Shown one piece after another: positions 62,654-64,000 of a stretch of DNA of 64,000 nucleotides. Made by a program: the position numbers and the translations under genes. The notes beneath the pieces are model-generated. The model saw only the letters and a list, made by a program, of their open reading frames with translations, made no database searches and had not been told where the DNA came from. Where the stretch lies: the NCBI GenBank assembly GCA_963837155.1, contig CAWIMB010000002.1, positions 124,001 to 188,000 of the forward strand, read 5' to 3'. Position 1 is the first letter of the stretch, and the number at the start of each line of letters is the position of its first letter. This DNA comes from DASQHW01 sp963837155. GTDB lineage: Bacteria; Actinomycetota; Acidimicrobiia; IMCC26256; PALSA-610.

Positions 62654-63357
62654 TGCGTCGCCTCCTTGTTGTTGCTCTTGGCGCTCCGCGTCGCGCCGCT
62701 AGGCCCCGGCTCGCTGCTCGGCGGGATACCCGCCTCGCGGGCGCTCGCCTCCTGAACAATGCGGAGTGTTTCGACGTGGGCGACCAGGTGGTCGACCACG
62801 TGGTCCATGTGTGCCGGGTCGTCGTACAGGCGAGCCAGCATCAGCGCGCCCTCCAACGCGGCCGTGATCGTCGACGCGAGCGCGTACGGGTCGATGTCGT
62901 CGCGCAGCGTGCCGTCGGCCTTGCCGTCCTTGACGATGCGACCGACAAGCCGGTGCCACAGCGTCATTGACTGCCGGGCGCGGTCGCGGAGGTCGGGGTG
63001 GGTGTCGTCGGCCTCGATCGCGGTGTTCATGATCGGGCAGCCGCCTTCGATCGCCGGGGTTCGGGCGGACTTGCTGAACGCCCGGATCATGCGGATCAAG
63101 CGGTCGATCGCGTCGGTGGCGCCGTCCTGGGAACGGGCGAGGTGCTCGGTCACGCACGTCATCGCGAAGTCGTAGGCCTCGAGTGCCAGCTGCTCCTTGG
63201 AGCCGAAGTGGTTGTAGATCCCGCCCTTTTCGAGGCCGGTGGCGTCGATGAGGTCACGGAGCGAGGCACCGACATAGCCCTGGCGGTTGAACACCGGCGC
63301 GGCCAGCTCGACGATCCGCTGCCGGGTGCGCTCGCCCTTGGTGCCGGTGCCGACCAC
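62650..63357 (-). CDS. TetR-family transcriptional regulator
   Basis: A 235-residue regulator from GTG 63357. The HTH domain (about 8-55) is RIVELAAPVFNRQGYVGASLRDLIDATGLEKGGIYNHFGSKEQL. The C-terminal ligand domain contains EGGCPIMNTAIEADD, a known pattern of TetR_C_11-type regulators. Its final 20 residues (SSEPGPSGATRSAKSN) are encoded by repeat family 2. The palindrome at 63391-63404 upstream suggests autoregulation. Confidence 0.92.
   Translation of the reverse strand: MVGTGTKGERTRQRIVELAAPVFNRQGYVGASLRDLIDATGLEKGGIYNHFGSKEQLALEAYDFAMTCVTEHLARSQDGATDAIDRLIRMIRAFSKSARTPAIEGGCPIMNTAIEADDTHPDLRDRARQSMTLWHRLVGRIVKDGKADGTLRDDIDPYALASTITAALEGALMLARLYDDPAHMDHVVDHLVAHVETLRIVQEASAREAGIPPSSEPGPSGATRSAKSNNKEATQ
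62662..62712. repeat. Interspersed repeat family 2, copy 2 (inside TetR CDS)
   Basis: Matches 8125-8175 at about 40 of 51 positions by hand alignment. It encodes the C-terminal tail of the TetR protein, suggesting a 3' extension of the gene by a repeat. Confidence 0.5.
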
Positions 63358-63390
63358 GTTCCCGCCTTCCGTCGCTCGCCAGTCGAAAAA

Positions 63391-63404
63391 ACCGACCGGT
63401 CGGT
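63391..63404. promoter_or_regulatory. TetR operator palindrome
   Basis: A perfect 14-bp palindrome ACCGACCGGTCGGT, 34 nt upstream of the TetR start. It shares the core CCGACCGGTC with the site at 25175-25194 before the acyl-CoA dehydrogenase. It is likely the TetR autoregulatory site, perhaps in a regulon with the acyl-CoA dehydrogenase. Confidence 0.7.
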
Positions 63405-63449
63405 CTGATTATGGGGATCCCGGCAGCAAGTGTCAAGGGAGTTTCCCTT

Positions 63450-63500
63450 CGAACCTGCGTCACTCCGCTGGCTGTCGGACGCCTCACTGACGCAGGTTCG
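63450..63500. promoter_or_regulatory. Long inverted repeat upstream of SRAP gene
   Basis: Perfect 13-bp arms, CGAACCTGCGTCA at 63450-63462 and its complement at 63488-63500, separated by 25 nt. They end 16 nt before the SRAP ATG. It could form a leader hairpin or be a paired operator. A half match to the actinobacterial LexA box TCGAAC(N4)GTTCGA exists at the left arm but the second half is not conserved. Confidence 0.5.
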
Positions 63501-63516
63501 GCTTAGGGTCGGGTCG

Positions 63517-64000
63517 ATGTGCGGTCGCTATGTCTCGGTGTCATCGCCGACGATCCTCGCCGAGCGGTTCCGCGTGGAAGAGGTGCGCGTCGAGGTCACC
63601 GAGCCCAGCTACAACGTGACGCCCCGGGCCGAGGTGCCGGTCGTCGCGGTCAGCCAGGGTCGGCGGGTGCTGGACGTTGTGCGCTGGGGGCTCGTGCCCT
63701 CCTGGGCGAAGGACCTGAAGATCGGTGACCGTCAGATCAACGCCGCGCCGAGCGAATCCAGACCGCCAACGCGTACAAGCGGGCGTTCGCGAAGCGCCGC
63801 TGCATCATCCCCGCCGACGGCTTCTACGAATGGCAGGCGATCGAATCCGACGCACAGAGGAAGGTCAAGCAACCGTGGTTCTTCCGCCGGCGGGATGGTG
63901 AGCCGCTCGCGTTCGCGGGGCTGTGGGAAATCTGGCACGACCGCGCGCAGGGCGACGACGCGCCGCGCGTTCGCTCGTGCGTCATCATCACGACCGAAGC
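63517..64000 (+). CDS. SOS response-associated peptidase (SRAP/HMCES-like), frameshifted and 3' partial
   Basis: ATG 63517 gives MCGRYVSVSS, in which Cys2 is the nucleophile that crosslinks to abasic DNA, with SYNVTPRAEVPVV and VRWGLVPSWAKD after it. The conserved NAR(A)E region appears as INAAPSE in the first frame. Near 63747 the frame shifts to IQTANAYKRAFAKRRCIIPADGFYEWQ with the catalytic Glu in GFYEW. The gene runs off the window edge. The role would be protection of abasic sites in single-stranded DNA. The shift is likely an assembly error. Confidence 0.82.
   Translation, partial: MCGRYVSVSSPTILAERFRVEEVRVEVTEPSYNVTPRAEVPVVAVSQGRRVLDVVRWGLVPSWAKDLKIGDRQINAAPSESRPPTRTSGRSRSAAASSPPTASTNGRRSNPTHRGRSSNRGSSAGGMVSRSRSRGCGKSGTTARRATTRRAFARASSSRPK

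Noticed and set aside
63450..63500. LexA (SOS) box upstream of the SRAP gene
   Set aside because: The TCGAAC half-site is present, but the matching GTTCGA at the four-base spacing is missing, so it was listed only as an inverted repeat.

Overview
The window looks like a chromosomal segment of a high-GC actinomycetote, most likely Acidimicrobiia-like. The support is GC-rich DNA with frequent GTG starts, an F420-type nitroreductase-like protein and a luciferase-like monooxygenase, a DUF3052 protein, and large sets of amidohydrolases, SDRs and AMP-ligases typical of aerobic actinobacterial heterotrophs. No rRNA, tRNA, CRISPR array, phage or transposase was seen. About a dozen genes carry one or more apparent frameshifts although their motifs continue in another frame. 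Most of these look like single-base assembly errors, so affected genes are annotated across the shift.

Layout. 1-8.1 kb: five tandem paralogues of secreted fibronectin-III plus seven-bladed SBBP-type propeller proteins. One is internally deleted, one is frameshifted and the first is cut by the window edge. 8.2-12.4 kb: a DUF4389 membrane protein, then two translationally coupled genes that each begin with a Rieske [2Fe-2S] domain, one fused to a glutamate-synthase-like FMN/Fe-S domain and the other to a thiamine-diphosphate enzyme. 12.5-16.4 kb: a CLC channel, and an ABC exporter pair with an SGNH-like lipoprotein. 16.5-23.7 kb: a membrane molybdopterin oxidoreductase operon with two glycosyltransferase-like genes, divergent from a polytopic membrane protein, a two-component system and a sugar epimerase. 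23.7-30.4 kb: an ABC1 kinase and an acyl-CoA dehydrogenase sharing a palindromic operator, a peptidoglycan hydrolase, a TIM-barrel isomerase, a P450 and a deazaflavin-type nitroreductase.

30.4-49.3 kb is a dense catabolic island. One leftward operon (35.3 to 31.5 kb) encodes amidohydrolase, PaaK-like ligase, a metal-ligand-deficient amidohydrolase and an unknown protein. A central block holds a methyltransferase, three SDRs, a nitrilase, a MarR regulator and a TauD dioxygenase. A rightward operon (41.7-49.3 kb) of eight genes has seven junctions, six with 4-nt overlaps and one with a 4-nt gap. It encodes a luciferase-like monooxygenase, cupin, N-acyl-D-amino-acid-deacylase-like hydrolase, nitroreductase, amidohydrolase, carboxymuconolactone-decarboxylase-like protein and two Gfo/Idh oxidoreductases. 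The substrate is not evident; oxidation, hydrolysis and ligation of an aromatic or heterocyclic acid or amide is a reasonable inference.

49.3-51.4 kb is a small sigma-factor island bounded by a duplicated 24-bp piece of the Gfo/Idh 3' end. 51.4-64 kb carries a flavin reductase, a UbiA prenyltransferase, a degraded EamA transporter, an acyl-CoA synthetase, a Nudix hydrolase, a 1-Cys peroxiredoxin, an MFS transporter, DUF3052, a broken TPR-like gene, an M50 protease-TPR fusion, a GNAT/thioesterase/TetR operon, and the start of an SRAP protein. Two interspersed repeat families (49 bp x3, about 51 bp x2) and one 51-bp tandem duplication are also present; one 49-bp copy sits in frame inside the acyl-CoA dehydrogenase gene.
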